64,000 nucleotides of DNA, from positions 42,846 to 106,845 of the forward strand of contig JANQQR010000010.1 of the NCBI GenBank assembly GCA_028289195.1. Direction: 5' to 3'. The position numbers and the translations under genes were made by a program. Positions 8,032 through 16,721 of this stretch are shown piece by piece; the stretch's first letter is position 1; each line of letters begins with the position of its first letter. This stretch comes from Phycisphaerales bacterium (lineage in GTDB: Bacteria; Planctomycetota; Phycisphaerae; Phycisphaerales; UBA1924). Under the pieces are notes generated by a model. It worked only from the letters and a program-made list of their open reading frames with translations. It was not told the DNA's origin and did not search any database.

Positions 8032-9555
8032 CTAGTACTCGAAGTTCGCCCAGGGATTCGTCGAGCCGATCACGCCCGAGCCGCTCACCGTCGGGCCGAC
8101 GAGGTCGGACGCCTGGAAGCTGAAGTTGCCGCCGGCGTTGTTGCTCGCCGAGTTGCGGATCACCAGGCTCCCGCCTGCGCTGACGATGCCCTGCATGTTG
8201 TCGATGACGTGGTTGCCCTCGATGCGGCAGTCCGTCGATGTCACCTCGATGGCCGCCCCCGACCCGTTGCTGTCGCACAGGTTGTTCAGGACGAGGCTGT
8301 CGCCGCCGGCGTTGATCCCGTCGAGCCCGGACTGGCGAGCGGTGCACCCGACGACCTGCGACGCCCCTCCAACCAGGATCCCGTGGCCGTCGTTGTTCGT
8401 CGACGAGCAGTTGCGCACGACCGCCGCGTTGCCCGCGCTGATGCCGGCGCCGGCGTTGTCGGTGCTCGCGCAGCTCTCGATCAGCACGTTGGCGTTGGTG
8501 CCACCGGAGATCGTGAGGATTCCCTCGAGGGTGTTGTCGTGCGCCAGGCACTCGGTCAGAACGCACCCCCGACCCACATCGAACCCCTGCTCCGAGTTCC
8601 CCTGCGCGACGCATCCGGTCATCGCGCCGTACGAATCCGCCTTGAAGCCCGCGCCGGTGTTCGAGGTCGCCGAACACCCCGTGGCGGTGCTGCGCGAATT
8701 GAGCTGGAACCCGTCGAGCCCGTTGATCGACGCCCTGCACACATCGAACGCGCTGCCGCTCCCGACAAACCCCCACGAGTCGTTGTTCCTCGAGATGCAC
8801 GCCACCACCACCGATTCGTTGCCCACGTCAGCGCCCGAGCCGAGATTGTTGGTCGTCTCGCACGCGATGAAGACAGACGAATTCCCCGCATCGATCCCGG
8901 TCCCGCTGGACCCGGTCACGCGGCAGCGCTCGAAGATGCAGAACGAACCCGACACGATCCCGTCGGATCGGCTCACCGAGCAGTACACGTCCGCCACGAT
9001 CGTCGATGACCCGACCTGGATAGCCCCGGTAAACGCACCGGCTTCGCCGCACCCTCTGACGACGCAGCGCTCGACGACGCTCCCGGCCCCGGCCTCCAGG
9101 CCGATCAACTCGCACTCCGTGACCGTCAGATCATAGAACCGGCTCTGCAGGTTCTCGTTGAGGACCCCTTGCTCGCCCATGGTCTCGATCGATCCGTTGC
9201 GCACCGTCGCGAACCGCGCGTCGATGTGGATCCCGTTGGCCGAGTTCGGCTGACCGACGATCCGGAACCCGTTCAGGTCGACCGTCGTCGAATCCGCGTT
9301 GACCCGGATGCCCGACGAGAGCGCGGGCACGACCACGTCGCCGGTGAGGTAGTAGTGCCCGGGCGTGTTGATCTCGAACACCGCGCCGCCCCCGGCGGGG
9401 GTCGTTGCCGGGCCGATCGGCGTGCGGGGTTCGACCTCGTCGAGCGTCTTGTTGGTCGGCGCGATCGGCCCGCCCGGCGGATTCAGCGGCCCGGCCAGGC
9501 AGGGCACGCTCGCAGCAACAGCAACCAGCGCACACGCAACGGATCGGATCGGCAT
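8032..9555 (-). CDS. Secreted right-handed beta-helix repeat protein (array member 5)
   Basis: A 507-residue exported protein with signal peptide MPIRSVACALVAVAASVPCLAG. The N-terminal block is PLNPPGGPIAPTNK, then EVEPR, TTPAGGGAVF, GHYYL and VDLNGF; the usual TPGDAD is altered. About fifteen cysteine-bearing coils follow, ending STNPWANFEY. Its C-terminal 45 residues, promoter, hairpin and REP-like element correspond one for one to those of member 4, so the two look like copies of one cassette. No active-site motif is recognised. Confidence 0.82.
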   Translation of the reverse strand: MPIRSVACALVAVAASVPCLAGPLNPPGGPIAPTNKTLDEVEPRTPIGPATTPAGGGAVFEINTPGHYYLTGDVVVPALSSGIRVNADSTTVDLNGFRIVGQPNSANGIHIDARFATVRNGSIETMGEQGVLNENLQSRFYDLTVTECELIGLEAGAGSVVERCVVRGCGEAGAFTGAIQVGSSTIVADVYCSVSRSDGIVSGSFCIFERCRVTGSSGTGIDAGNSSVFIACETTNNLGSGADVGNESVVVACISRNNDSWGFVGSGSAFDVCRASINGLDGFQLNSRSTATGCSATSNTGAGFKADSYGAMTGCVAQGNSEQGFDVGRGCVLTECLAHDNTLEGILTISGGTNANVLIESCASTDNAGAGISAGNAAVVRNCSSTNNDGHGILVGGASQVVGCTARQSGLDGINAGGDSLVLNNLCDSNGSGAAIEVTSTDCRIEGNHVIDNMQGIVSAGGSLVIRNSASNNAGGNFSFQASDLVGPTVSGSGVIGSTNPWANFEY

Positions 9556-9594
9556 GGGAGTGGTCCTCGCTCTCGCCCGGAACCGTCTCTCCTC

Positions 9595-9623
9595 ACCCTA
9601 CTCCAGGATCGGCCCCGGGCCAG
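9595..9623 (-). promoter_or_regulatory. Array promoter of member 5
   Basis: On the minus strand, CTGGCC (9623-9618), 17 bp, then TAGGGT (9600-9595). The spacer is almost the same as that of member 4. Confidence 0.65.
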
Positions 9624-9628
9624 CGATT

Positions 9629-9670
9629 CCTAGGGGATCATCGCTCCGAGAGCGGTGATGATCCCCTAGG
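9629..9670. repeat. CCTAGG-type hairpin repeat, copy 6
   Basis: The arms CCTAGGGGATCATC and GATGATCCCCTAGG are perfect complements over 14 bp. This is the best-preserved copy. Confidence 0.85.
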
Positions 9671-9672
9671 TT

Positions 9673-9760
9673 ACGAGCCGCGAGCGCGAGCTCGCGGGGA
9701 ATCGCGTGCGGGCCGACGACGCGGGCGCTGTCCCACCGGCGGCTCGCGCCACCGGCTCGT
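9673..9760. repeat. REP-like pair, outward type, copy 3
   Basis: Nearly the same sequence as copy 2. It ends 4 bp before the stop codon of member 6. Confidence 0.75.
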
Positions 9761-9764
9761 CTGC

Positions 9765-10775
9765 CTAGTACGAGAAGTTCGCCCAGGGATCCGTGGAGCC
9801 CACACCCAGCGCCGGGTTCGCGGGGATCGCCAGGCTCGGGGGCGGGTTCACGATCACGCCGACGAAGTTGCCGGTCGCGATGCTGTACGCGGGAGAACTC
9901 CCGGTCACGCTGTTCCGGATGATCAGATTGCCGGCGGTGGCCGCTTCGATGCCCATGCCGGAATCGGTGATCGAGTTCGCCTCGACGCGATTGCGCGCGC
10001 TGCCCATATAGATCCCCGAGCCGGAGTTGAAATCGCACTGATTCCCCGTGACCAGGCAGTACGACCCGACGCGGATCCCGTGCACCGCGTTCGACGCGGC
10101 AACGCACCCACTGACGACGCTCGTGGATCCCGCTTCGATGCCGTTGTCCATGTTCGAATTGCTCACGCAGCCGATGACCGTCGTCGAGGCGCCGGCGCGG
10201 ATGCCGTCCTCACCATTCTGGAAGACACTGGAAGAGCGCAGCGTCGAACCGGAACTGAGGAAGATCCCGTTCGCGCCGTTCGACAGCGCGACGCAGCGTA
10301 TTACGGTGCAATACGAGGGCGTTCGGATTCCGGTGTTGCCGTTGTCCGATGCCGAAATGTCTCGGATCGAGCCGCCGCTTCCGAACGCCATCTGGATCCC
10401 GTCGGTCCCCCACTCGCGGATCGAGCCGTTGAAGATGGCGACATCGTCGAAACTCAGCGTTGCGTGGATCCCGTGCACCGATCCGGCGACGCCGCGCAGT
10501 TCGAACCCGTTGAGGTCGAGGGAGACGGAGTTGGCCGCGATCTGGATACCGCTCTGCCCGGCCACACCGACGACGTTGCCCGCGAGGTAGTACGAGCCGG
10601 GCTTCGTGATGACGAAGAGCGAGGTGCCGTTGCCCGGCGTGTTCTGGGCGTTGATTTCCGTGCGCGGGCCGAAGCGCCCGGTCTCCGCGACGGGGCCCGC
10701 GGGCGGGGCGAGCGGGCCGGCCAGGGCGGGCGACGCGAGAGCGGCAACGACGATCGCGAAACGACGAACGAGCAT
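9765..10775 (-). CDS. Secreted right-handed beta-helix repeat protein (array member 6, TETGRFGPR type)
   Basis: A 336-residue exported protein whose ATG at 10775 has GGGAGG upstream and opens MLVRRFAIVVAALASPALAG. It belongs to a four-member subgroup in which the KTLxEVEPR segment is replaced by ETGRFGPRTEI. NAQNTPG, PGSYYL and LDLNGF remain. About ten coils with periodic cysteines follow, ending STDPWANFSY. Its promoter, hairpin and downstream REP-like element match the cassette layout of members 4 and 5 although the coding sequence is of the other subgroup. Confidence 0.82.
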   Translation of the reverse strand: MLVRRFAIVVAALASPALAGPLAPPAGPVAETGRFGPRTEINAQNTPGNGTSLFVITKPGSYYLAGNVVGVAGQSGIQIAANSVSLDLNGFELRGVAGSVHGIHATLSFDDVAIFNGSIREWGTDGIQMAFGSGGSIRDISASDNGNTGIRTPSYCTVIRCVALSNGANGIFLSSGSTLRSSSVFQNGEDGIRAGASTTVIGCVSNSNMDNGIEAGSTSVVSGCVAASNAVHGIRVGSYCLVTGNQCDFNSGSGIYMGSARNRVEANSITDSGMGIEAATAGNLIIRNSVTGSSPAYSIATGNFVGVIVNPPPSLAIPANPALGVGSTDPWANFSY

Positions 10776-10814
10776 GGCGGATACCTCCCGTGCGCCAGAA
10801 ACCGGCGCACGTTC

Positions 10815-10843
10815 AGAGTACCCCAGGACCGGGCCGGGGCCAG
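10815..10843 (-). promoter_or_regulatory. Array promoter of member 6
   Basis: On the minus strand, CTGGCC (10843-10838), 17 bp, then TACTCT (10820-10815), the commonest -10 of the set. Confidence 0.7.
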
Positions 10844-10868
10844 CACGGAATCCGGTGGTCACGCAGAG

Positions 10869-10935
10869 ATCCGGGTGCTCGCGCACCTCGGCTCGTTGTT
10901 GATCGAGACGAGCCGAACCGCGCGAGCGGTCGGAT
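10869..10935. repeat. REP-like pair, inward type, copy 1
   Basis: ATCCG at the left and CGGAT at the right. Palindromes GGTGC-TCGC-GCACC and CCGC-GCGA-GCGG lie on either side of a central loop bounded by GGCTCGT and ACGAGCC. Confidence 0.8.
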
Positions 10936-10950
10936 GCTCCGGGCCGCCTT

Positions 10951-10990
10951 CCTAGGGGATCATCGCGCAGGCAGCGGTGATGATCCCCTA
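10951..10990. repeat. CCTAGG-type hairpin repeat, copy 7
   Basis: CCTAGGGGATCATC and GATGATCCCCTA arms around GCGCAGGCAGCGGT. The same loop recurs in copy 9, so the two blocks are duplicates. Confidence 0.8.
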
Positions 10991-10998
10991 CCAGTCGG

Positions 10999-12414
10999 TC
11001 AATACACCAGGTTGGCCCACGGGTTCGTAGAGCCGATCACGCCGGAGCCGGAGATCGTCGGCCCGATGAGATCAGAGGCCTGCACGTTGAAGCTGCCGCC
11101 GGGGTGGTTGCTCGCGGAGTTGCCGAAGATCACGTTGTCGCCGGATGACGACACCCCGATATCGTTGTCGGTCATGTGGTTCCCGTCGATCCGGTTGTCG
11201 GTAGACGTCGTGCGGATCGCGGCGCCGTTGGCGACAGAGGCGCCGTTATTGTCGCAGGTGTTGTTGCTCACGCGACAATCACCGACCACGACGATGCCGT
11301 CGGTCCCGTTCTGACGCACGTTGCATCCCTCGATCGCCACGCCCGTGTTGGCGTCGATCCCGGCGGATCCGTTCTGGGCAACAACGCACCCCCGGACCAC
11401 ACTCCCGTTGCCCACGCGGATGCCGAACGCGCCGTTGTCGCTGAACACGGAATCCACGATCGTCGAATTGGCGTTGTTGGTCGCCAGGGGAGTGACGATC
11501 CCGTCCTCGGTGTTGCTCGAGCCGTCGCAGTTCCGCACGATGCACGCCCGCCCCAACCTGAACCCGCTGAGGAGGTTGCCCGAGGACGTGCACGTCTCGA
11601 GCACGCTCCGGGATCCGGCCGAGATCCCCGTGCTCTGGTTGTCCGAGGCGGCGCACCCGATCGCGGTTGACGATTCGCCGACCTGGATTCCGACGTCCCC
11701 GTTGTTGAACGAGATACACCCCGAGATGACGCACGAGTCTTCGGTGTGGATGCCGATGCCGGTGTTGCTGTGTGACGTGCTGTCGAGGATTCGCGATGCT
11801 TCGACGGCGTACATACCCTCCGCCATATTGTTGTCGGCGGTGCTGGATTCGATGATCGAACCCCGCTGCAGCACATAGATGCCGCCGGTATCCGCCTCGA
11901 TGCCGCCGCAGTTGCTCGCGCTGCAGCCGCGGACCACCGATTCGGGTCCGAAGCAGTAGATCCCCCATGAGCCGCACGAGCGGACGCGCACGCGATCGAG
12001 GATCGTTCGTCCGCCGAAAGACCAAACGCCGCCGCCTTCAACTCCGATGATCGCCCCGTTGTGCACCCTGACATTGGGGGAGCCGATCCGGATGCCGTCG
12101 AGCGAGCTGCCCGTCGCGGAAATCGTGAACCCCTTGAGGTCGAGCGTCACGCCATCTGACACGATGATCACGCCGTACTTCCCCGCCTCGATGTCGATGT
12201 CGTCCACGAGGTAGTACGAGCCCGGCTCTTCGATCCGGAACATCGAGTCGGCATCGCCGGGGGTCGTCTCCTGGGAGAGCGGTATCCGGGGCTCGACCTC
12301 GTCGAGCGTCTTGTTGGTCGGCGCGATCGGGCCCGCCGGCGGGTTGATCGGGCCGGCGAGGGCGCCCCCGGCCACGAGGATCGTGGCGACGAACGACAGA
12401 CGGCGCGCGAACAT
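10999..12414 (-). CDS. Secreted right-handed beta-helix repeat protein (array member 7)
   Basis: A 471-residue exported protein. The ATG at 12414 is chosen because GGGAGG lies six bases upstream; an in-frame TTG at 12420 would abut the binding site. Signal peptide MFARRLSFVATILVAGGALAG. It has PINPPAGPIAPTNK, EVEPR, TTPGDADSMF, PGSYYL and LDLKGF, where Lys replaces the usual Asn. About fourteen coils follow, ending STNPWANLVY. Its C-terminal region (SGSGVIGSTNPWAN) groups it with members 4 and 5. No enzymatic motif is seen. Confidence 0.82.
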   Translation of the reverse strand: MFARRLSFVATILVAGGALAGPINPPAGPIAPTNKTLDEVEPRIPLSQETTPGDADSMFRIEEPGSYYLVDDIDIEAGKYGVIIVSDGVTLDLKGFTISATGSSLDGIRIGSPNVRVHNGAIIGVEGGGVWSFGGRTILDRVRVRSCGSWGIYCFGPESVVRGCSASNCGGIEADTGGIYVLQRGSIIESSTADNNMAEGMYAVEASRILDSTSHSNTGIGIHTEDSCVISGCISFNNGDVGIQVGESSTAIGCAASDNQSTGISAGSRSVLETCTSSGNLLSGFRLGRACIVRNCDGSSNTEDGIVTPLATNNANSTIVDSVFSDNGAFGIRVGNGSVVRGCVVAQNGSAGIDANTGVAIEGCNVRQNGTDGIVVVGDCRVSNNTCDNNGASVANGAAIRTTSTDNRIDGNHMTDNDIGVSSSGDNVIFGNSASNHPGGSFNVQASDLIGPTISGSGVIGSTNPWANLVY

Positions 12415-12444
12415 AGGCAACCTCCCTTGGCCTGGGGCCTCTCA

Positions 12445-12473
12445 ACCCTACCGCGCCGCGGGGCGACCGCCAG
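12445..12473 (-). promoter_or_regulatory. Array promoter of member 7
   Basis: On the minus strand, CTGGCG (12473-12468), 17 bp, then TAGGGT (12450-12445). Confidence 0.65.
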
Positions 12474-12475
12474 CG

Positions 12476-12512
12476 AATCCTGGAGGATCAGCGCGCGGGA
12501 CGGTGATGATCG
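12476..12512. repeat. CCTAGG-type hairpin repeat, copy 8 (degenerate)
   Basis: CCTGGAGGATCAGC on the left and GGTGATGATCGCCC on the right. Pairing is partial. It keeps the position just upstream of the -35. Confidence 0.5.
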
Positions 12513-12523
12513 CCCCGGACGCA

Positions 12524-12609
12524 ACGAGCGGGAGCGCAAGCTCGTGGGGGACGGGCAAGACTCGACGGAGCCAGCGCTGTCCCACCGGCGGCTCGCGCCA
12601 CCGGCTCGT
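12524..12609. repeat. REP-like pair, outward type, copy 4
   Basis: ACGAGC to GGCTCGT with a diverged left palindrome. An inward-type pair begins 11 bp after it, giving a compound of four units. Confidence 0.65.
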
Positions 12610-12619
12610 AGCGCGCACC

Positions 12620-12686
12620 ATCCGGGTGCTCGCGCACCTCGGCTCGTTACGGATCGATACGAGCCGAACCGCGCGAGCGGTCGGAT
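12620..12686. repeat. REP-like pair, inward type, copy 2
   Basis: ATCCGGGTGCTCGCGCACC and CCGCGCGAGCGGTCGGAT flank the central GGCTCGT-loop-ACGAGCC. It is followed by a hairpin repeat exactly as at 10869-10990. Confidence 0.8.
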
Positions 12687-12701
12687 GCTCCCCGGCGTCC
12701 T

Positions 12702-12742
12702 CCTAGAGGATCATCGCGCAGGCAGCGGTGATGATCCCCTAG
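12702..12742. repeat. CCTAGG-type hairpin repeat, copy 9
   Basis: CCTAGAGGATCATC and GATGATCCCCTAG. The right end contains the TAG stop codon of member 8 (12741-12739), so the repeat is part of the gene end. Confidence 0.8.
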
Positions 12743-13836
12743 AACGAGAAGTTCGCCCAGGGATTCGTCGTACCCAGCCCGTTGCCGCCGGTGGACCCCG
12801 ACACCGCGCCGCTGTTCGGCGCCGAGACGATCACCCCGACCTTGTTGTTGCCGGCGATGTCGTAGTTCGTCGTGTTGCCCGAGCACGTGTTCCAGAACAG
12901 GATGTTCCCGAACGAACTGACTTCGATCCCGATAGCGTTCTGGTTGCACGCGTTGCCCTGGATCCGGCTCCGCTGCCCGATCACTCGGATACCCGACTCC
13001 GAGTTGCTCGAGCAGTTGTTCCCGATCACCGTGCAGTTGGAACTCGCGACCATGCCATCGCCGATGTTGTTCGTGCAGGCGTTGCCCTCGATGTGGCAGA
13101 GCGAAGTCCCGTCAATGCCCGTGCCGTCGTTGGAAAAGGCCGTGCAGCCCACGATGACATTACCCACTCCCAGGTCGTACCCGTGGATGGCGTTGTCGCG
13201 AGACGTGCAGCCGCGCAGCACAGAGCCGTTGGCGGTGCTGAACCCGTCGGCGCCGTTCAGGCGGGCTTCGCAGTTCTCGAAGACGCTGTTCTGGCCCCCG
13301 GAGATCCCGATGCCACCGTTCTCGATCGCGATGCAGCCCGTGACGACCGCGCCCTGGTTCGTCTGGATACCGCCGGCCCCGTTGAATGATGCGCGCACGC
13401 CGCTGATGAGCCCGCCCTCACCGAATCCGCCCTGTCCGAGATTGACCCCCCACTCGTCCCAGCCCGAGACCGTCCCGTTCATCACGGCGAGGTCTCGCTG
13501 AAAGCCGATCGTCGCCACGCCGCTGCGCGAGCCAACGACGCCGGACAAGCGGAATCCCATGAGATCGACCGTCACGCCCTGGGCTGCTATCACGATCCCG
13601 TGACGCCCCGCAATGCCGGTGACGTTGCCGGTCAGGTAGTACGAGCCGGGCTGCGTGATCCTGAACACGCTGATGGAGTCGCCGGGGGTGTTGATCGCAT
13701 TGATCGCGATCCGGGGCTCGACCTCGTCGAGCGGCTTCATCGTCGGAGCCACCGGGCCCGCGGGCGGGGCGAGGTCTCCGGCCAGGGCCGCGGCGGCGAT
13801 CGCGAACGCGGCAAGAGCAACACAGCGATTCAGCAT
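12739..13836 (-). CDS. Secreted right-handed beta-helix repeat protein (array member 8)
   Basis: A 365-residue exported protein with signal peptide MLNRCVALAAFAIAAAALAG and GGGAGG upstream of the ATG at 13836. Its N-terminal block reads GDLAPPAGPVAPTMKPLDEVEPR (parts GDLAPPAGPVAPTMK and PLDEVEPR), then NTPGDS, PGSYYL and VDLMGF. Late coils contain NosD-like runs such as IEGNACTNN and IQGNACNQN. It ends TTNPWANFSF, and the segment IVSAPNSGAVSG before it resembles the end of member 16. It is divergent from member 9 with both promoters in the 185 bp gap. Confidence 0.82.
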   Translation of the reverse strand: MLNRCVALAAFAIAAAALAGDLAPPAGPVAPTMKPLDEVEPRIAINAINTPGDSISVFRITQPGSYYLTGNVTGIAGRHGIVIAAQGVTVDLMGFRLSGVVGSRSGVATIGFQRDLAVMNGTVSGWDEWGVNLGQGGFGEGGLISGVRASFNGAGGIQTNQGAVVTGCIAIENGGIGISGGQNSVFENCEARLNGADGFSTANGSVLRGCTSRDNAIHGYDLGVGNVIVGCTAFSNDGTGIDGTSLCHIEGNACTNNIGDGMVASSNCTVIGNNCSSNSESGIRVIGQRSRIQGNACNQNAIGIEVSSFGNILFWNTCSGNTTNYDIAGNNKVGVIVSAPNSGAVSGSTGGNGLGTTNPWANFSF

Positions 13837-13874
13837 GGCGGGAGCCTCCCACGCGCCTTCAGGGGCGCACCTTC

Positions 13875-13903
13875 AGAGTACCCCACGATCATCGCCACGC
13901 CAG
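13875..13903 (-). promoter_or_regulatory. Array promoter of member 8
   Basis: On the minus strand, CTGGCG (13903-13898), 17 bp, then TACTCT (13880-13875). Confidence 0.7.
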
Positions 13904-13953
13904 CGCTTCCTGCCCAGCTTCACCCGCGAACGCGCCCGTTCGCCATCGCGGCG

Positions 13954-13982
13954 CTGGCCCCGCGACCCCCGCGCTGTAGACT
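13954..13982 (+). promoter_or_regulatory. Array promoter of member 9
   Basis: CTGGCC (13954-13959), 17 bp, TAGACT (13977-13982). It is back to back with the promoter of member 8, the -35 elements 50 bp apart. Confidence 0.65.
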
Positions 13983-14021
13983 CAAACCGGTGTTCCGGGG
14001 TCCGCTTGGTGGAGGTGGTAC

Positions 14022-15350
14022 GTGAATCGATCGACCCTGCTCATGCTCTCGGTGTGCGCGCTCGCCGGCGCGACGACGGGCGCCGCACTCGCCGGCGATC
14101 TCGCGCCGCCCGCGGGCCCCGTCTCGCCGACTATGAAAGACCTGGTCGACGTCGAACCCCGGAAGCGCATCAGTACGACCAACACCCCCGGCGACGCCGA
14201 CAGCGTGTTCCGGATCTCCGAGTCCGGCTCCTATTACCTCGGGGGCTCGGTCCCCGTCTTCGGCGGGCGCACCGGGATCGAGATCGCCGCCGACAACGTC
14301 ACGCTCGATCTCAACGGCTTCTCGATCATCAGCGTCGATCCGCTCTCGCTCGACGGCATCGCGACGTCGGTCGCCAACCTGACCGGCATCGTCATCCGCA
14401 ACGGCTCCATCGAAAGCATGGGCGGCGACGGCATCGACCTGCGCACGCAGGGCGCCGCCTACGGGCGCATCGAGCGCGTCGTCATCCGCCTGTGCGACGG
14501 CAACGGCATCACCGCCTCCGGCAACTTCGAGATCACCGGCTGCCACGCCAACGCCAACGGCGCGGCCGGCATCCTCGCCGGCACCAACTGCGTCGTCTCG
14601 CAGTGCGACTCGCGCGGCAACTTCGGGGCGGGCTACAACGCCGGGGACAACTCGGTCGTCTCCCAGTGCCTGGCGCTCGAGAACGGCTCGACGGGCATCC
14701 TGGTGCAGGACAGCTGCGCCGTGGTCGACTGCGTGAGCGATTCCAACGGCGGCCGGGGCATCCACGGACGCGTCAACCTGACCGTCACCGCCTGCTCCGT
14801 CGCCGACAACACCAGCCACGGCATCGAGGGCCTGCTCGGGTGCAAGGTCTCGGACTGCGCCATCAACAGCAACGACCTCATCGGCGTCTTCCTCACAGCC
14901 GGCGGCCTCGTGACCGGGTGCTCGTCGTACAACAACCAGGCCGAGGGCATCATGATCGGCGGGGGCGGCGTGGTCACCAACTGCTTTGTCGCGCGCAACA
15001 TCAGCCACGGCATCCGGATCTCGGATTCCGGACTCGTCACCGGCAACAGCTGCGAGACCAACGGCATCGCCGGCGTGAACCCCGGCGCCGGGATCATCGC
15101 CACCGGCAGGTGGAACCGCATCGACTCCAACGTCTGCGTCGGGTCCGACGTGGGCATCGACGTTGATTCCACCGACAACATCGTCGTGCGCAACAACGCC
15201 GCCGACAACACGCTGAACTACGACATCGCCCCCAACAACCACTACGGCCCCATCATCAACCTCACCGTCGGCGGCACGCCGGCAGCCGTGGGCAACGGCG
15301 CGGGCAGCACGATCGCCACCACCGACCCCTGGGCGAACTTCGCGCATTAG
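14022..15350 (+). CDS. Secreted right-handed beta-helix repeat protein (array member 9)
   Basis: A 442-residue exported protein beginning at a GTG (14022) with GGAGG six bases upstream. Signal peptide about MNRSTLLMLSVCALAGATTG to ALAG. GDLAPPAGPVSPTMK, DLVDVEPR, NTPGDADSVF, GSYYL and LDLNGF make it the nearest relative of member 2. About fourteen coils follow, most with the VxxCxxxxN pattern. It ends TTDPWANFAH. It opens the rightward half of the array. No active-site motif is recognised. Confidence 0.82.
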   Translation: MNRSTLLMLSVCALAGATTGAALAGDLAPPAGPVSPTMKDLVDVEPRKRISTTNTPGDADSVFRISESGSYYLGGSVPVFGGRTGIEIAADNVTLDLNGFSIISVDPLSLDGIATSVANLTGIVIRNGSIESMGGDGIDLRTQGAAYGRIERVVIRLCDGNGITASGNFEITGCHANANGAAGILAGTNCVVSQCDSRGNFGAGYNAGDNSVVSQCLALENGSTGILVQDSCAVVDCVSDSNGGRGIHGRVNLTVTACSVADNTSHGIEGLLGCKVSDCAINSNDLIGVFLTAGGLVTGCSSYNNQAEGIMIGGGGVVTNCFVARNISHGIRISDSGLVTGNSCETNGIAGVNPGAGIIATGRWNRIDSNVCVGSDVGIDVDSTDNIVVRNNAADNTLNYDIAPNNHYGPIINLTVGGTPAAVGNGAGSTIATTDPWANFAH

Positions 15351-15378
15351 GCGGGGCGCGAGCCCGCGACCCACACCT

Positions 15379-15446
15379 ATCCGGGTGCTCGCGCACCTCG
15401 GCTCGTGAACCGTCCCCGACGAGCCGAACCGCGCAAGCGGTCGGAT
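15379..15446. repeat. REP-like pair, inward type, copy 3
   Basis: The left palindrome is GGTGC-TCGC-GCACC; the right one reads CCGC-GCAA-GCGG, a changed tetraloop. The REP pair and the following 60 bases are duplicated at 16599-16727. Confidence 0.8.
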
Positions 15447-15502
15447 GAGCCCGCGTCCGAGACCCGATCCACGCGCGCACTTGGGCGATCCCCTACCAAT
15501 CG

Positions 15503-15531
15503 CTGGCCCCGCGACGATCTCGGGGTAGTCT
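15503..15531 (+). promoter_or_regulatory. Array promoter of member 10
   Basis: CTGGCC (15503-15508), 17 bp, TAGTCT (15526-15531). Confidence 0.65.
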
Positions 15532-15566
15532 GAGAGCCGGAGATTGTCTCCACGGGAGGCTTACCC

Positions 15567-16541
15567 ATGTTTCCACGTCGTGCCGCCGTTGTCGCTCTCG
15601 CGTGCGCGCTGTTCAGCAGCGCTCCAGCCCTCGCCGGAGACCTCGCTCCCCCCGCGGGCGCGGTCCAGCCGACCGATCGCGTGCGCCTGCTCGATCAGTC
15701 GATCACGCTCCCCTACACCATCACAGAGCCGGGCTCGTACGTCCTGATCAGCAACCTCGTCGCTCCGCCCGGCGCCGACGGGATCGTGATCGACGCCGAC
15801 GGCGTGACGATCGATCTCAACGGCTTCTCGCTCGTGGGCTCGGGCACCGGGCGCGGGATCGCGCCGCCGGTCCCGACAGCCGATGTCGTGTACGCCGTGA
15901 CGGTCCACAACGGCCACCTCTCCAACTGGGGGTCCGGGGTCTTCGGCCGGGTCCTCGCCTCGGGGTTCGAAGCGTCGATCAAGGGCCAATTCCACGGGTT
16001 GGTGTTCACCGAATGCGACTGGGGGATCCAACTGCTCCAGGAGTCAACCGTCGCCCGCTGCTCAGCGATCGCCTGCCAGACGGGATTCGGCCTGCAGACA
16101 TCGCATATGCGCGACTGCCACGCGACGATGAGCGACTTCAACGGGTTCTCCGTCAGCCACAGCAACATGGTCGACTGCGTAGCCACATGGAACTCTCAGG
16201 GCGTGACCCTGTTCGATGCACACATGACAGGCTGCACCGTCAAGTACAGCACCCAGAACGGGATCACTGCCTCTCAGGTATCCAGCGTTCGGCGGTGCGC
16301 CATAAGCAACAACGGCAGCGACGGTATCGCCAGCATCGGCTCCGGGCTGATAGTCGAGGAGTGCGTCATCGAGGGGAATCAGGGCTACGGCATCCGGTTC
16401 CCGAACGCACCGTCCGTCAGCCTTGCGTACAAGAACATCCTGTGGTTCAACGCTCTGGGCCCGGTCCTCGTGGGCGGCGCCGATGCGCCCATCAGCGCGA
16501 CCGGCGCAGGCGCCGGAGCGTGGGACAACATCGCGCCGTGA
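15567..16541 (+). CDS. Secreted beta-helix repeat protein, divergent type (array member 10)
   Basis: A 324-residue exported protein with GGGAGG upstream of the ATG at 15567 and signal peptide MFPRRAAVVALACALFSSAPALAG. It starts GDLAPPAGAVQPTDRV but lacks the EVEPR and TPGDAD segments; EPGSYVL and IDLNGF remain. The coils are shorter and fewer (about eight), with cysteines retained (VARCSAIAC, MRDCHAT). The end is GAGAWDNIAP, a degenerate form of the PWANF motif. With members 11 and 12 it forms the divergent rightward end of the array. The function is unknown. Confidence 0.75.
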   Translation: MFPRRAAVVALACALFSSAPALAGDLAPPAGAVQPTDRVRLLDQSITLPYTITEPGSYVLISNLVAPPGADGIVIDADGVTIDLNGFSLVGSGTGRGIAPPVPTADVVYAVTVHNGHLSNWGSGVFGRVLASGFEASIKGQFHGLVFTECDWGIQLLQESTVARCSAIACQTGFGLQTSHMRDCHATMSDFNGFSVSHSNMVDCVATWNSQGVTLFDAHMTGCTVKYSTQNGITASQVSSVRRCAISNNGSDGIASIGSGLIVEECVIEGNQGYGIRFPNAPSVSLAYKNILWFNALGPVLVGGADAPISATGAGAGAWDNIAP

Positions 16542-16547
16542 TCGACC

Positions 16548-16589
16548 CCTAGAGGATCATCACCCCACCCCCGGCGATGATCACCTAGG
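16548..16589. repeat. CCTAGG-type hairpin repeat, copy 10
   Basis: CCTAGAGGATCATC and GATGATCACCTAGG with a CCCCACCCCCG-type loop. It lies just after the stop of member 10, where termination would be expected. Confidence 0.8.
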
Positions 16590-16598
16590 GCCAGGACC

Positions 16599-16665
16599 AT
16601 CCGGGTGCTCGCGCACCTCGGCTCGTTGTTGATCGATACGAGCCGAACCGCGCGAGCGGTCGCAT
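16599..16665. repeat. REP-like pair, inward type, copy 4
   Basis: Same layout as copy 3; the right end is CGCAT instead of CGGAT. The downstream sequence to the promoter of member 11 repeats 15447-15508 with few changes. Confidence 0.8.
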
Positions 16666-16721
16666 GAACCCGCGCCCGAGACCCGATCCACGCGCGCACT
16701 TGGGCGATCCCCCAGCAATCA

